A DNA stretch of 44,551 nt. Source: Asticcacaulis sp. UBA2476 (GTDB lineage Bacteria; Pseudomonadota; Alphaproteobacteria; Caulobacterales; Caulobacteraceae). The notes beneath the pieces are model-generated. The model had not been told where the DNA came from. It did no database searches and was given only the letters and a program-made list of their open reading frames with translations. The translations under genes and the position numbers were made by a program. Below are positions 21,482 through 30,099 of this stretch, piece after piece (position 1 is the first letter of the stretch; the number at the start of each line of letters is the position of its first letter). The stretch lies in the NCBI GenBank assembly GCA_002342035.1, contig DDPE01000047.1:1-44551 (forward strand), read 5' to 3'.

Positions 21482-21621
21482 GGCGTCCCTACCGCCTCGA
21501 CTTCACCGCCATTCTCGGCATGGGCACCGCACGCGGGGTCGATATGACCCTGCTTTCGGATGTCCTGCCCCATGTCGAGTCGGCTTTCCTCAATAGCTTG
21601 CCACCCCCGGAAACCAAATGA
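20963..21621 (+). CDS. Tail assembly chaperone, -1 frameshift product (gpG-T-like)
   Basis: The heptamer A AAA AAC lies at 21340-21346 in the zero frame (codons AAA 21341-21343, AAC 21344-21346), a canonical -1 slippery sequence. After slipping, the frame is open for 91 codons from 21346 to a TGA at 21619-21621, with no stop. The fusion would be 219 residues and its stop overlaps the tape-measure ATG (21618), as lambda G-T meets H. The added domain begins RIIALAELDYGGGRW and includes the GMGTARGVDMTLLSDVLPHV segment, well-formed protein unlike the low-complexity zero-frame tail. The event is inferred, not measured. Confidence 0.8.
21340..21346 (+). other. -1 ribosomal frameshift site (A AAA AAC)
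   Basis: Seven A residues (21339-21345) followed by C give A AAA AAC in the correct phase. It lies where the ordered chaperone domain ends. I did not identify a convincing stimulatory pseudoknot downstream by eye. Confidence 0.78.
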
Positions 21622-24600
21622 GCACTACGCAATATGCCCTGCGCATCGCCGTTGATGGCGGTGACAGTGAAGTTGTCGTCAAGCGCATCGAAGCCGCTCT
21701 GGTCGAAGCCGGGGCCAAGGGTTCGGTGGCGTTTGATCGCACCTCGGCGTCTACCGATCGCGCCGTCGCCCAGCTTAAGCGACTGGCCGATGGCGTGCGT
21801 TCGGACATAGATCCGCTGCATGCGGCCCAGACACGGTTGAACGCCGATATGGAACGCTATGCCATGCTGGCGGAAAAAGGGGCGTTGTCGGCTGAAGAGC
21901 TGGGGCGGGCGCAGGCCAAGGCGCGTGAGCGGTTTGAAGGTGCCACTTCAGTCTATACGCGCGGCTATACGGTCGAGCAGGAAGCCTCGGCGCGCAATGT
22001 AAGGGCGATGATCGAAAGTCATGAGGCCCAGCTCAACCCTCTGGCGGCGGCCCAGAACCGGCTGAATAAAGAGTTGGCGGAATATAAGTCGCTGGCCGCA
22101 TCCGGCGCTTTATCAACGGAACAGCTATCCAAGGCGCAGGCCGTCGCCCGCCAGCGGTTTGAGGATACTTCCCGTGCCATTGCTCGTGAGCGCGGCCTGC
22201 TTAAGGATGAGCCGGAAGTTGTTTCGAGCCGGCAACGGATTCAGGGACGGCTTAATCTGGGCCGTCAGGGCGCCGATGTCTTTACGACGGCCGCCATGGG
22301 CATGTCGCCAGCTATGATTGCCATCCAGCAGGGCCCGCAAATCCTTGATGCAATGGCTATGGCGGGCATTAAGTTATCATCGTCAATGGTTCTGGCGGCG
22401 GGGGCGGTGACGGCTCTGGGCGTGGGTGTGTTGGTTGTCGGCGGTGATGCAGCGAGATCCAGTAAGGATTTGGCGACATTTACGGCCATGCTGACGGCAT
22501 CGGCTGATGGTGCCGATTATGCCGCTGAACGCCTTGCGGCCCTGTCGCGCGACTATGACGCTATGGGGGCCAATGTCAAAGAGGCCCGTGGCATGGTGGG
22601 GGCGTTCCTCAAGGAAAGCGTTAATTCTGAGCGGCTGGATGAATTTGGCCGGTCCGCGTCCTACATGGCTAAGGTCATGGGCGAGGATATAGTTGCGGCC
22701 TCCCAGAAAACCGGCAAGGCGTTCACAGGGACCTACAAAGATTTGCAGGCTCTGGATCAGGAGTTAAACTTTCTTGAGGTTTCGGAGCGCAAGCAAATCC
22801 GGGCCATGTTTGAAAGCGGTCAAGCTGCTGAGGCGCGAAATCTGGCATTTGCGATTTTCACTGACCACTATGCCAAGGCTTATAATGAAAGCCTGACGGA
22901 GGGCGATCGGTTGACGCGCGGGATGGGCGCGGCGTGGGATAGTCTGGTCAGTAAACTTGGGCAGATCGGCCCGGTTGAGGATGCAACGAGCAAGATCGGT
23001 GAGCTGATCGGTAAGCTAGGTGACTGGCTCGATCAATATCGCACGATCCAAAGCCTCACGGATGACGAACTGGAAGGTCGAGTTCAAAAAACCCGTGGCG
23101 ATAATCGAGCGGCCTATCGTGAACTTGGACAACGACGCCGCGCGCTTATGGAGGTAGCGGATGAAAATCCGGATGGCAGTTTTACGAAAAAAGACGGCGT
23201 GGCTCAGGGTCGTTTTGGCTATGCCATTAGCTTTTATCGTGGTGCTGAAGGGGTATACAAACAGACTCAATCTGAGGTGTCCGAGGTTGAAGACGCCAAG
23301 TTAAAACGGAACACCGCACGGCTTGGCGACACGGTTCAGAGTGACAGCAATCGACAAATCAAAGAGGCTGAGGATCGCGCAGAGGCCGAGGCCAAAAAGG
23401 GCGCCGGCCGCGCGGAATCGCTACGTCGCCAAGTCGCGGCAATGGAAGCGGGCACCCGCGCCACCATCGACCTGTCATTGGCCTATCTGAAATCAGATGC
23501 CGAGGCGCTTAAGGCGGAAGCCTCGATGCGGGCGCTTACCGAACAGACGCGGCGTGGGGGCGATGAAACCGCCCATGCGGCGGCACGACAGCGGCACCTC
23601 AATGACATGATCGCCGATCGGGCGTTGCGGTCGGCCCAAAGTGTCAACCAGATGGGTCTTGAGGCCGAAAAGATTGCGTTCATATCGGCCTCGATCGAGC
23701 AGCAAGGCATTTCCCGTGCCCGCGCGACTGAGCGCATGGAAAAGGAATTCGAGCTTAAAAACCTGACCATACTGGCCGACCAGGCCGAAGGTGAGACGAA
23801 AAAGCTGTTGCTGCAACTGATTGAGCGGTTCCCGGCGGCCTATGACAAACTGGCTGGTGCCCGCCGTAAGTCGGCGTCGGAACAGGCCACGGAAGGCCAT
23901 AGGCAAGAGATCGCCCTGCTGGAAGAGGAGCTGCGGCTGATCCGCGCCACGGCGGATGAACGGGCCGTGGCGATGGCCGAGGCGCGTGAACGGCAGGCGC
24001 TGGAGCGCGAAGGTTATAAGCCTGGTGAGGATGCCGAGGCTGATCTCTTGGCGCGTGAGCGCGTGCAGTCAGCCGGTGACGTCGTGCGAAAATCCACTGA
24101 ACGTGACCGCGAACAATACCTGAAATCTCAGAACGATCAGTATGCGGATTCGCGCCGATTGGCCGAAGCCGAGCTGAACATGCGCGGTATGACATCGCGT
24201 GAAATCGAACGGCAACTGGCGATCGAGCGTAAACGGATCGAGCTTGACCGCACTGAGTTGGGCCTGTCGGACGCTCAGAAGCAAAACATCATCGACATGA
24301 CGGCTGCCGAGTATGACCGGCTGGATACGCTCGACCGTATCCGCGACGCCCGTGAAGCCGATGATCAGATCATGGGCGGCATGTTCAATCAGATCAAAGA
24401 GAACATCCGGCAAGGGAAGTTGGACGCCGAGGACTTCGGTGATGCGCTGGCCGGTGGGCTGCGCGAAGCGGTGGCGCAAGCCATTATTTTGCGCACAATT
24501 AATCCGCTGTCGAACTGGGTGTTGGGCACAAATCTGCCGACGTCCAAAGATTCCGAGGGCGGCGGGATACTGTCGCGCATCTTCGATATGTTCGGCTCGA

Positions 24601-25106
24601 AAGGCCCGTCGTCCACCTCTGACAGTTCGGGGGGCGGTATGACGGCTAAGATCGTCGCCGGTGAGCATGACTGGCTGGATCAGTTTCTGGGCACGTCGCG
24701 GAATCCGTTTAGCTGGGTGTCTGGTATGCTGGGCTATGCCAGCGGGGTTGAATCCGCGCCGGGCGGCCGTGCGCAACTGGCTGAGGATGGTTATGAACTG
24801 ATTATCGGTCCGGAAGTGCGCAACCTTAAGCCCGGCACGACGGTCAAAAACCACAATGCCACCCGCGATATATTGCGGGATATTACGGCCCAGGCCATGC
24901 CTGCGCACACCGCCTCGGCTGCGCCTCAGAAAATTGAGGTGGCTCTGACGGTCGGTGTAGATGAAACGGGGAACATCAGGCCGTTTGTTGAGCGCATTTC
25001 CGGCGATATTTCTGCGCAAGTGTCGGCAAAGTATCTCGATGATTACGACCGGATACTGCCCGACCGCGTGTCTGAGATCGGCAACGATTCACGGGTGCGC
25101 CGCTAA
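21618..25106 (+). CDS. Tape measure protein (gpH-like)
   Basis: This 1162-residue protein sets tail length. Residues 1-230 and 620-970 are long charged helices; about 235-285 is a hydrophobic, glycine/alanine-rich segment (MVLAAGAVTALGVGVLVVGG) that probably enters the host membrane. The C-terminal part has the usual lambda-like end: GDALAGGLREAVAQAIILR, a Ser/Gly-rich stretch, GYASGVESAPGGRAQLAEDG, YELIIGPEVRNLKPGTTV. Imperfect internal repeats near residues 57-180 (DPLHAAQTRLNADMERY against NPLAAAQNRLNKELAEY) are seen. At about 0.15 nm per residue the tail would be about 170 nm, somewhat longer than lambda's. The ATG overlaps the G-T stop. Confidence 0.9.
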   Translation: MSTTQYALRIAVDGGDSEVVVKRIEAALVEAGAKGSVAFDRTSASTDRAVAQLKRLADGVRSDIDPLHAAQTRLNADMERYAMLAEKGALSAEELGRAQAKARERFEGATSVYTRGYTVEQEASARNVRAMIESHEAQLNPLAAAQNRLNKELAEYKSLAASGALSTEQLSKAQAVARQRFEDTSRAIARERGLLKDEPEVVSSRQRIQGRLNLGRQGADVFTTAAMGMSPAMIAIQQGPQILDAMAMAGIKLSSSMVLAAGAVTALGVGVLVVGGDAARSSKDLATFTAMLTASADGADYAAERLAALSRDYDAMGANVKEARGMVGAFLKESVNSERLDEFGRSASYMAKVMGEDIVAASQKTGKAFTGTYKDLQALDQELNFLEVSERKQIRAMFESGQAAEARNLAFAIFTDHYAKAYNESLTEGDRLTRGMGAAWDSLVSKLGQIGPVEDATSKIGELIGKLGDWLDQYRTIQSLTDDELEGRVQKTRGDNRAAYRELGQRRRALMEVADENPDGSFTKKDGVAQGRFGYAISFYRGAEGVYKQTQSEVSEVEDAKLKRNTARLGDTVQSDSNRQIKEAEDRAEAEAKKGAGRAESLRRQVAAMEAGTRATIDLSLAYLKSDAEALKAEASMRALTEQTRRGGDETAHAAARQRHLNDMIADRALRSAQSVNQMGLEAEKIAFISASIEQQGISRARATERMEKEFELKNLTILADQAEGETKKLLLQLIERFPAAYDKLAGARRKSASEQATEGHRQEIALLEEELRLIRATADERAVAMAEARERQALEREGYKPGEDAEADLLARERVQSAGDVVRKSTERDREQYLKSQNDQYADSRRLAEAELNMRGMTSREIERQLAIERKRIELDRTELGLSDAQKQNIIDMTAAEYDRLDTLDRIRDAREADDQIMGGMFNQIKENIRQGKLDAEDFGDALAGGLREAVAQAIILRTINPLSNWVLGTNLPTSKDSEGGGILSRIFDMFGSKGPSSTSDSSGGGMTAKIVAGEHDWLDQFLGTSRNPFSWVSGMLGYASGVESAPGGRAQLAEDGYELIIGPEVRNLKPGTTVKNHNATRDILRDITAQAMPAHTASAAPQKIEVALTVGVDETGNIRPFVERISGDISAQVSAKYLDDYDRILPDRVSEIGNDSRVRR

Positions 25107-25768
25107 TGGCCCTGACCTTTCCGTTAACGCTCGACACCCTGTTTGAAGGGTTGATCGACTCGATCGAGGTCAGCGCCTTTGACCTGCCTGATAATGTCGA
25201 GGGCAGTGGTCTTACTGGTGCGGGGGAAGTCCTGACCGCCGATGCCGGGCCGCGCCTTTGGCAGGGTGAGATCGAGATCGCCCGCCGCCCGCATGTCACG
25301 TCCGAAGAGATCAAGGCGCGTCTGGATTTGCTGCGTTATGCGGGGCGGTCGTTTCTGATCTTCAATCCCGTCAAGGCCTTTCCCAAGCTCGACCCGACCG
25401 GGGCCGTGCTGGGCGCGGCCCAGCCGAAGATCCAGTCGCTGCCCGGTAATAACCGCGAACTGGTGTTGTACGATCTGCCCGCCGCCTATGCACTAAGTGT
25501 GGGGGACTACCTCGGCTTTTCCTACGGTACAAACCCGGTGCGTCGTGCCCTGCATCGTCTGGCAGTCGGGGGCGTGGCATCAAGTGGCGGGGTAGTAACG
25601 GTTGAGGCGTCCAGTTTCATCCGCAATGGCGCGACGGCGGGCACGGTTGTGACCCTGATCAAGCCGGTCATTAAAGCCGTCATCGTGCCGGGGTCGGTCA
25701 GCGAGGGTAAATCCCGGCGCATGTTCACCGACGGCATCAAGTTTAGCTGGCGTCAGACCCTTCGGTAA
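25106..25768 (+). CDS. Minor tail / distal tail protein (gpM position)
   Basis: This 220-residue, strand-rich protein has an N-terminal domain (PLTLDTLFEGLIDSIEVSAF, ending with WQGEIEIARRPH) and a helix with E-E-I-K-A-R-L-D-L-L-R, then GRSFLIFNP. This pattern is common in tail-tip proteins that ring the end of the tube. The ATG overlaps the stop of the tape measure gene (TAATG). It takes the place of lambda M. The exact family is not certain. Confidence 0.65.
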   Translation: MALTFPLTLDTLFEGLIDSIEVSAFDLPDNVEGSGLTGAGEVLTADAGPRLWQGEIEIARRPHVTSEEIKARLDLLRYAGRSFLIFNPVKAFPKLDPTGAVLGAAQPKIQSLPGNNRELVLYDLPAAYALSVGDYLGFSYGTNPVRRALHRLAVGGVASSGGVVTVEASSFIRNGATAGTVVTLIKPVIKAVIVPGSVSEGKSRRMFTDGIKFSWRQTLR

Positions 25769-25784
25769 TCGGGTAAGTTTTTCA

Positions 25785-26468
25785 ATGAAACTGTTATCAA
25801 CCGCGATAATGGCTCAGCGCCAGTCGCGCAGTGGTGTCTCCTGCAAGGGGCTGCTGTGGATCACGGCCAAGGATCGGGTGACCGGTGCGCCCGCGACCAT
25901 TGGTCTGTGGGACGGCGATGATCATGACGTCTTTACGATTCAGTCGCAGAACCGCACCTATTTCGGCGCGGGAAATCTGATCCGTTTTCCGGATTTGACG
26001 GCCAGTATCGGTGTGCGCATTCGCACCCTGTCGGTCGTGTTGTCTGCCCTGACGCCTGAAGTGCAGCAGGCCGTTAAGGCCTATGACGCCCGCCATGCGC
26101 CGGCCGAAATCCATCTGGCCGAATTCTCACCTGAAACGAACAACCTGATCGACGCGCCTGATCGCGTCGTGAAGGGCTGGATCGATAAGATCAACTGGGG
26201 CCGTCCGGGGTCGCGCGGCGAATCCACCTGTACCCTGACCATCGTCAGCGCGGCTCGTGCCCTCACCCGGACCTTGCCGCACAAATATTCGGATGCGGCC
26301 CAGCGTCTGGTCGATCCGGCCGACGCCTTCAATCGCTACACGGCCGTGTCGACCGTGTCCGATGTTTGGTGGGGCGAAAAGCGGGTGGCGTCGACCGCGG
26401 TATCGGCCGCGCCATCGGGCATGATCGGTCAGGTTTTGGCCAAGGTAAATTCAAAGGCAGGCCGATAA
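25785..26468 (+). CDS. Minor tail tip protein (gpL position)
   Basis: This 227-residue protein is strand-rich, with LLWITAKDRVTGAPATIGLWDGDD, an LTASIGVRIRTLSVVLSAL segment and a C-terminal part ending in LTRTLPHKYSDAAQRLVDPAD; the sequence H-K-Y-S-D-A-A-Q-R followed by acidic residues and Y resembles tail proteins near the baseplate hub. Lambda gpL (232) is the same size and in the same position, and binds an iron-sulfur cluster through cysteines. Here only two cysteines exist (about residues 20 and 148), so a cluster is unlikely. Assigned by order and size. Confidence 0.65.
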   Translation: MKLLSTAIMAQRQSRSGVSCKGLLWITAKDRVTGAPATIGLWDGDDHDVFTIQSQNRTYFGAGNLIRFPDLTASIGVRIRTLSVVLSALTPEVQQAVKAYDARHAPAEIHLAEFSPETNNLIDAPDRVVKGWIDKINWGRPGSRGESTCTLTIVSAARALTRTLPHKYSDAAQRLVDPADAFNRYTAVSTVSDVWWGEKRVASTAVSAAPSGMIGQVLAKVNSKAGR

Positions 26469-26887
26469 TGGCGATTGAACTTAAGCGCCGTCGCGACTGG
26501 GAACCCCGGTTGGTGACCTATCTGTCTCTGGTCGCTAAGCGCCCGTTTGTGCCGGGTAAGCATGACTGCGCCCTGTTTGTGGCCGGGGCCATCAGGGTCA
26601 TGACCGGCCATGACTTCGCGCGCGGATACCGGTCCACCTATCGCAGCCTGCGCGGCGGTCTGAAGGCCTTGAAGGCTCAGGGGCTGGCCGATCATGTGGC
26701 GGTGGCTGAGGCGTTCTTGCCCGAAGTGGCGACGGCCTTTGCACGGCGCGGGGATGTAGCCGTCGTGCCCGGTGATGACGGGATTGGCGCGCTGGGGATT
26801 GTGCAAGGCGAGGGCATCTATGTGGCGGGTTCTGAGGGTCTGTCGATGGTGCCGCGCCATAAGATGGTCAGGGCCTTTCGCATATGA
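26468..26887 (+). CDS. Tail-tip cysteine hydrolase-like protein (gpK position, DUF6950-like)
   Basis: This is a 139-residue protein. I chose the ATG at 26468, overlapping the previous stop (TAATG), over an upstream start at 26366 inside the previous gene. It has GKHDCALFVAGAI (Cys at about residue 33) and a later RGDVAVVPGDDG-IGALGIV segment, the arrangement of small NlpC/P60- or CHAP-like phage proteins (DUF6950 as I recall). A clear catalytic histidine after the G-x-G-I-V strand is not obvious, so activity on peptidoglycan is uncertain. Lambda K in this place has an NlpC/P60 domain. Confidence 0.72.
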   Translation: MAIELKRRRDWEPRLVTYLSLVAKRPFVPGKHDCALFVAGAIRVMTGHDFARGYRSTYRSLRGGLKALKAQGLADHVAVAEAFLPEVATAFARRGDVAVVPGDDGIGALGIVQGEGIYVAGSEGLSMVPRHKMVRAFRI

Positions 26888-29800
26888 GTCCTAAATCGAA
26901 ACTTAGGTTGCGTGTCTCCGCTCTGGCGGTGGCGCTAAGCCTATGGTCGACGGCGGCCCATGCGGACCCGGTCTCGGCGGCGGTTGCTGTCTGGACGGCG
27001 GTGAAGACGGCGGCGGTATGGATCGCCGGGAAGTCGCTTCTTGCGGCCGCGGTGCGCACTATTGGCATGTCGCTTCTGGCGCAGGCGCTCCAGAAAAAGC
27101 CCAAGCCTGCTCAGGCCGCGGGGATCAAGGCCCAGACTTCGACCGGTGGGGCAACCCCGCAATCCTTTATCCTCGGTATTCGGGCGACGGGCGGGCAAAC
27201 CGTCGCGCCGCTCTATAGCTACGGCTCCGATGGCGGCACGCCCAATGCCTATTTGGTTTACATAATTGAGCGCGGCGTCGTGCCGGGTCAAACGACCCGC
27301 CGTATGGTGATCAATGACGCTTATGTCGAGATCGGCGCGCTGACCACTATTGGCGGATCAACGGTGCAGGGCCATGCATTGGGCGGGATCTATGCGGGCA
27401 ACGCATGGGTGCGGTTTCATGATGGCGACCAGACGGCCGCCGACGAACTGCTCGTCCAGAAACTGAGCGATTATCCCGATCGGCCGTGGTCATCGGACAT
27501 GATTGGCAAGCGCCGCCCCTATGCCGTTCTGGTGTTCAAATATAATCGTGAGGTGTTGAACTCCCCGCCGACGGTGCGGTTTGAGGAAGACAGCATCCCA
27601 CTCTATGATCCGCGCTATGACTCATCGGTCGGCGGTTCCGGCCCTCAGCGTTGGGGGCAACCGGAAACCTATGTGCCGTCTGATAATCTGGTAGTCATAA
27701 TCTACAACATCCATCGTGGCATTACCCTGCCGTGCGGTTCGATATGGGGTGGTGAGGCGACGGCTGACGATCTGCCGTTCGATAACTGGGTCGCAGCCAT
27801 GAATGATTGCGATGAGGTTGAGGATCTGCCCGGCGGGTTGACTGAGGCGCGCTATCGCGGCGGGATCGAAGTGTCGGTTACGGATGAACCGGCCGACGTG
27901 ATCGAGGCTTTGGAAAATGCCTGTCAGGCCCAGCAGGTCGAGATCGGCGGGGTGTGGAAAATCCGCATTGGCGGCCCCGGCCTGCCGGTCATGTTCATTA
28001 CCGACGAAGACGTGCTGATCGATCACGACCGCACCCATGACATGTTCCCCAGCCTTGGGGACACAAAGAACGGCATTCATGCCACATGGGTCAACCCTGA
28101 AGCCTTGTGGGAGACCACCGAAGCTCCACCGATCTACAATGAGGATTGGGAAGCCGAAGACGGCGGCCGTCGTCTGGTCGCCGATCTGCCTCTGCCGGTC
28201 GTGTTTAGCCAGACGCAGGCGCAGCGCATCATGGAATCGGCCATCAAGGAAGAGCGCCGGTTTCGCCGTCATGGTCTAACCTTGGGGCCGTATGCCTCGA
28301 TGCTGGAGCCTCTCGATTCCATCGCCTGGACGTCTGCGGCTGAAGGCTACACCAGTAAGATTTTCGAGATATCCGAGACGACGCAGATCTTGCGCACGCT
28401 CAATATTACCGTGTCGATCCGTGAACGCGATTCCGGGGATTTTACGCCGCCTGAGATCTATCTGCCCAGCCCGCCGGTCACGCCCGGTACCGGTCTGCCG
28501 GTCGTACAGGCCGTGCCCGGATTCACCGTCACGGCCGGATCTATCGCTGACGGGGCCGGTGTAGCCCGTAAACCGGCAATTATCCTCACCTGGGATGGTG
28601 ATGAGCTGGTCGACGTGCGCGGCCTGATCTATGAAGTGGCGCTGGCGGCGACCGGCTTTGTGGTCACCGCGGGCACTCATGCTGACATCACCACAAACGG
28701 CCTGATTATTTCCGAAGGCATCGTGTCCCTGACCAACTATCTGGTGCGGGCGCGACTGGTGGTCGATCGGCCGACCGACTGGACTTCATGGGTGCCTGTG
28801 ACGACGCTATATGTCGCCAACAATGCTGACACGCTGAACGACCTTCCGGGGCTCGATATCATCAACGGCATGAACACCTCGCTGGAAGAGGCGCTCAAAG
28901 CGACTCTCAGCGCTGAAATGCTGCGTCAGTATATGGATGCCAAGCTGTACGATGGTGCTGGTCGTGATGTGATTTACCGTGTGCTTCAGGCCGAGGAAAA
29001 AGCCGATGGGGTTTTTAGCCGGCTGAACATGATCGGGGTGTTGCTCCCTGACGGATCTGCCTTTGTGCTAGATCTGACTAAGGTGATGGTGGCGCCGGAT
29101 AAGTCATTGGCTCAGTATATCAGCGGTGTCGAGGCTGATCTTGAGGACAATCAGACGGGCCTTCAAGGCCAGGCCGATGCTTTTCAGGAGCTGAAGGCCA
29201 CGGTCGAAGATACCGATACCGGCCTGGAGGCCATTGGTGAGCTGGTCGCCGGGGTGTCGGCGAGCGTCGGTAATATCACGGCGGGTGGGTTGCTGGCCTT
29301 TCAGGCTGTTGCGGTTGAAGGCGGTGGCGACGTTGTGTCCCGCATCGTCATTAGATCCCGCGCGACGGTGAGCGATGCTTGGGTCGAGGTCGGCACCATT
29401 TGGGAGGCCGGTTTTGTCGGCGGTAATCCCGCCATGCCCTTCAGCCGTCAGGTCAACTATGCCGACCAGACCGTTTGGGCCAAGCCGGACGGGTCGAGGG
29501 TGCCTTTGTTCATCTTCGATACGGTCGATGGCATATTCAAAGCAGCTAACCTGAGCGTGGCGGGGGCGATGTATGTGCGCGGGCCTGAAGGTCAGGTCAC
29601 GACCCTGCGCCAGCGAGGGTATCAGATCGATCTGGACCCTGTCACGATGGCGTCCACGACTGTGCCAGATACGTCAGATGTGCGCACCTATTCGACCAAT
29701 GTGTCGGGCACTGCGGGATACCGGCTGGCGCTGGAGCTGTTCCACAACCGTGAAGATCAGCCGATCGACCGGCGGATTGCGTCGGGCGAAATCAAGTATC

Positions 29801-30093
29801 GGTCCACCTCGACAGCCAGCGTCGATACCGCGTTTTCGACCTGGCTTCAGGTGCTTAATGCCGACAAAACCGCCGTCCTGATCCCGCGCACCCTGATTGG
29901 CAACGGCGTCGATTCCGGCGGCGGTAAAGGCACGGTTACGGCTACGGGCGGCGGTAAATTCATCATGCCGGATAACGGCGTCCTTCAGATCTATGTGTCG
30001 GTAAGAAACCGTGCCGGGAATTATCAGCCGGGCGGAGACAACGACTACTCGATCAGTGAATGCAACGTCGGCATCGACGTATCGAACTGGTAA
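26884..30093 (+). CDS. Central tail tip / host-specificity protein (gpJ-like, with gpI-like N-terminus)
   Basis: This 1069-residue protein forms the tail-tip hub. Residues 1-27 look like a signal peptide (LRLRVSALAVALSLWSTAAH), and 30-75 are hydrophobic and alanine-rich like lambda gpI. Residues about 85-480 are the hub region (FILGIRATGGQTVAPLYSYG; RRFRRHGLTLGPYASMLEPLD), a fibronectin-III-like domain follows at about 540-650, then helices (about 655-780), and the C-terminal part has TAGGLLAFQAV and the WVEVGTIWEAGF region, as in many J-like proteins. It overlaps gpK by ATGA. No separate I gene is seen, so I and J appear fused. Confidence 0.85.
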   Translation: MSPKSKLRLRVSALAVALSLWSTAAHADPVSAAVAVWTAVKTAAVWIAGKSLLAAAVRTIGMSLLAQALQKKPKPAQAAGIKAQTSTGGATPQSFILGIRATGGQTVAPLYSYGSDGGTPNAYLVYIIERGVVPGQTTRRMVINDAYVEIGALTTIGGSTVQGHALGGIYAGNAWVRFHDGDQTAADELLVQKLSDYPDRPWSSDMIGKRRPYAVLVFKYNREVLNSPPTVRFEEDSIPLYDPRYDSSVGGSGPQRWGQPETYVPSDNLVVIIYNIHRGITLPCGSIWGGEATADDLPFDNWVAAMNDCDEVEDLPGGLTEARYRGGIEVSVTDEPADVIEALENACQAQQVEIGGVWKIRIGGPGLPVMFITDEDVLIDHDRTHDMFPSLGDTKNGIHATWVNPEALWETTEAPPIYNEDWEAEDGGRRLVADLPLPVVFSQTQAQRIMESAIKEERRFRRHGLTLGPYASMLEPLDSIAWTSAAEGYTSKIFEISETTQILRTLNITVSIRERDSGDFTPPEIYLPSPPVTPGTGLPVVQAVPGFTVTAGSIADGAGVARKPAIILTWDGDELVDVRGLIYEVALAATGFVVTAGTHADITTNGLIISEGIVSLTNYLVRARLVVDRPTDWTSWVPVTTLYVANNADTLNDLPGLDIINGMNTSLEEALKATLSAEMLRQYMDAKLYDGAGRDVIYRVLQAEEKADGVFSRLNMIGVLLPDGSAFVLDLTKVMVAPDKSLAQYISGVEADLEDNQTGLQGQADAFQELKATVEDTDTGLEAIGELVAGVSASVGNITAGGLLAFQAVAVEGGGDVVSRIVIRSRATVSDAWVEVGTIWEAGFVGGNPAMPFSRQVNYADQTVWAKPDGSRVPLFIFDTVDGIFKAANLSVAGAMYVRGPEGQVTTLRQRGYQIDLDPVTMASTTVPDTSDVRTYSTNVSGTAGYRLALELFHNREDQPIDRRIASGEIKYRSTSTASVDTAFSTWLQVLNADKTAVLIPRTLIGNGVDSGGGKGTVTATGGGKFIMPDNGVLQIYVSVRNRAGNYQPGGDNDYSISECNVGIDVSNW

Positions 30094-30099
30094 CCATTT

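Noticed and set aside
21312..21596. Separate arginine-rich gene overlapping the tail chaperone
   Set aside because: It is in the third frame, with shadow-like composition. The meaningful overlap is the -1 frame from 21346.
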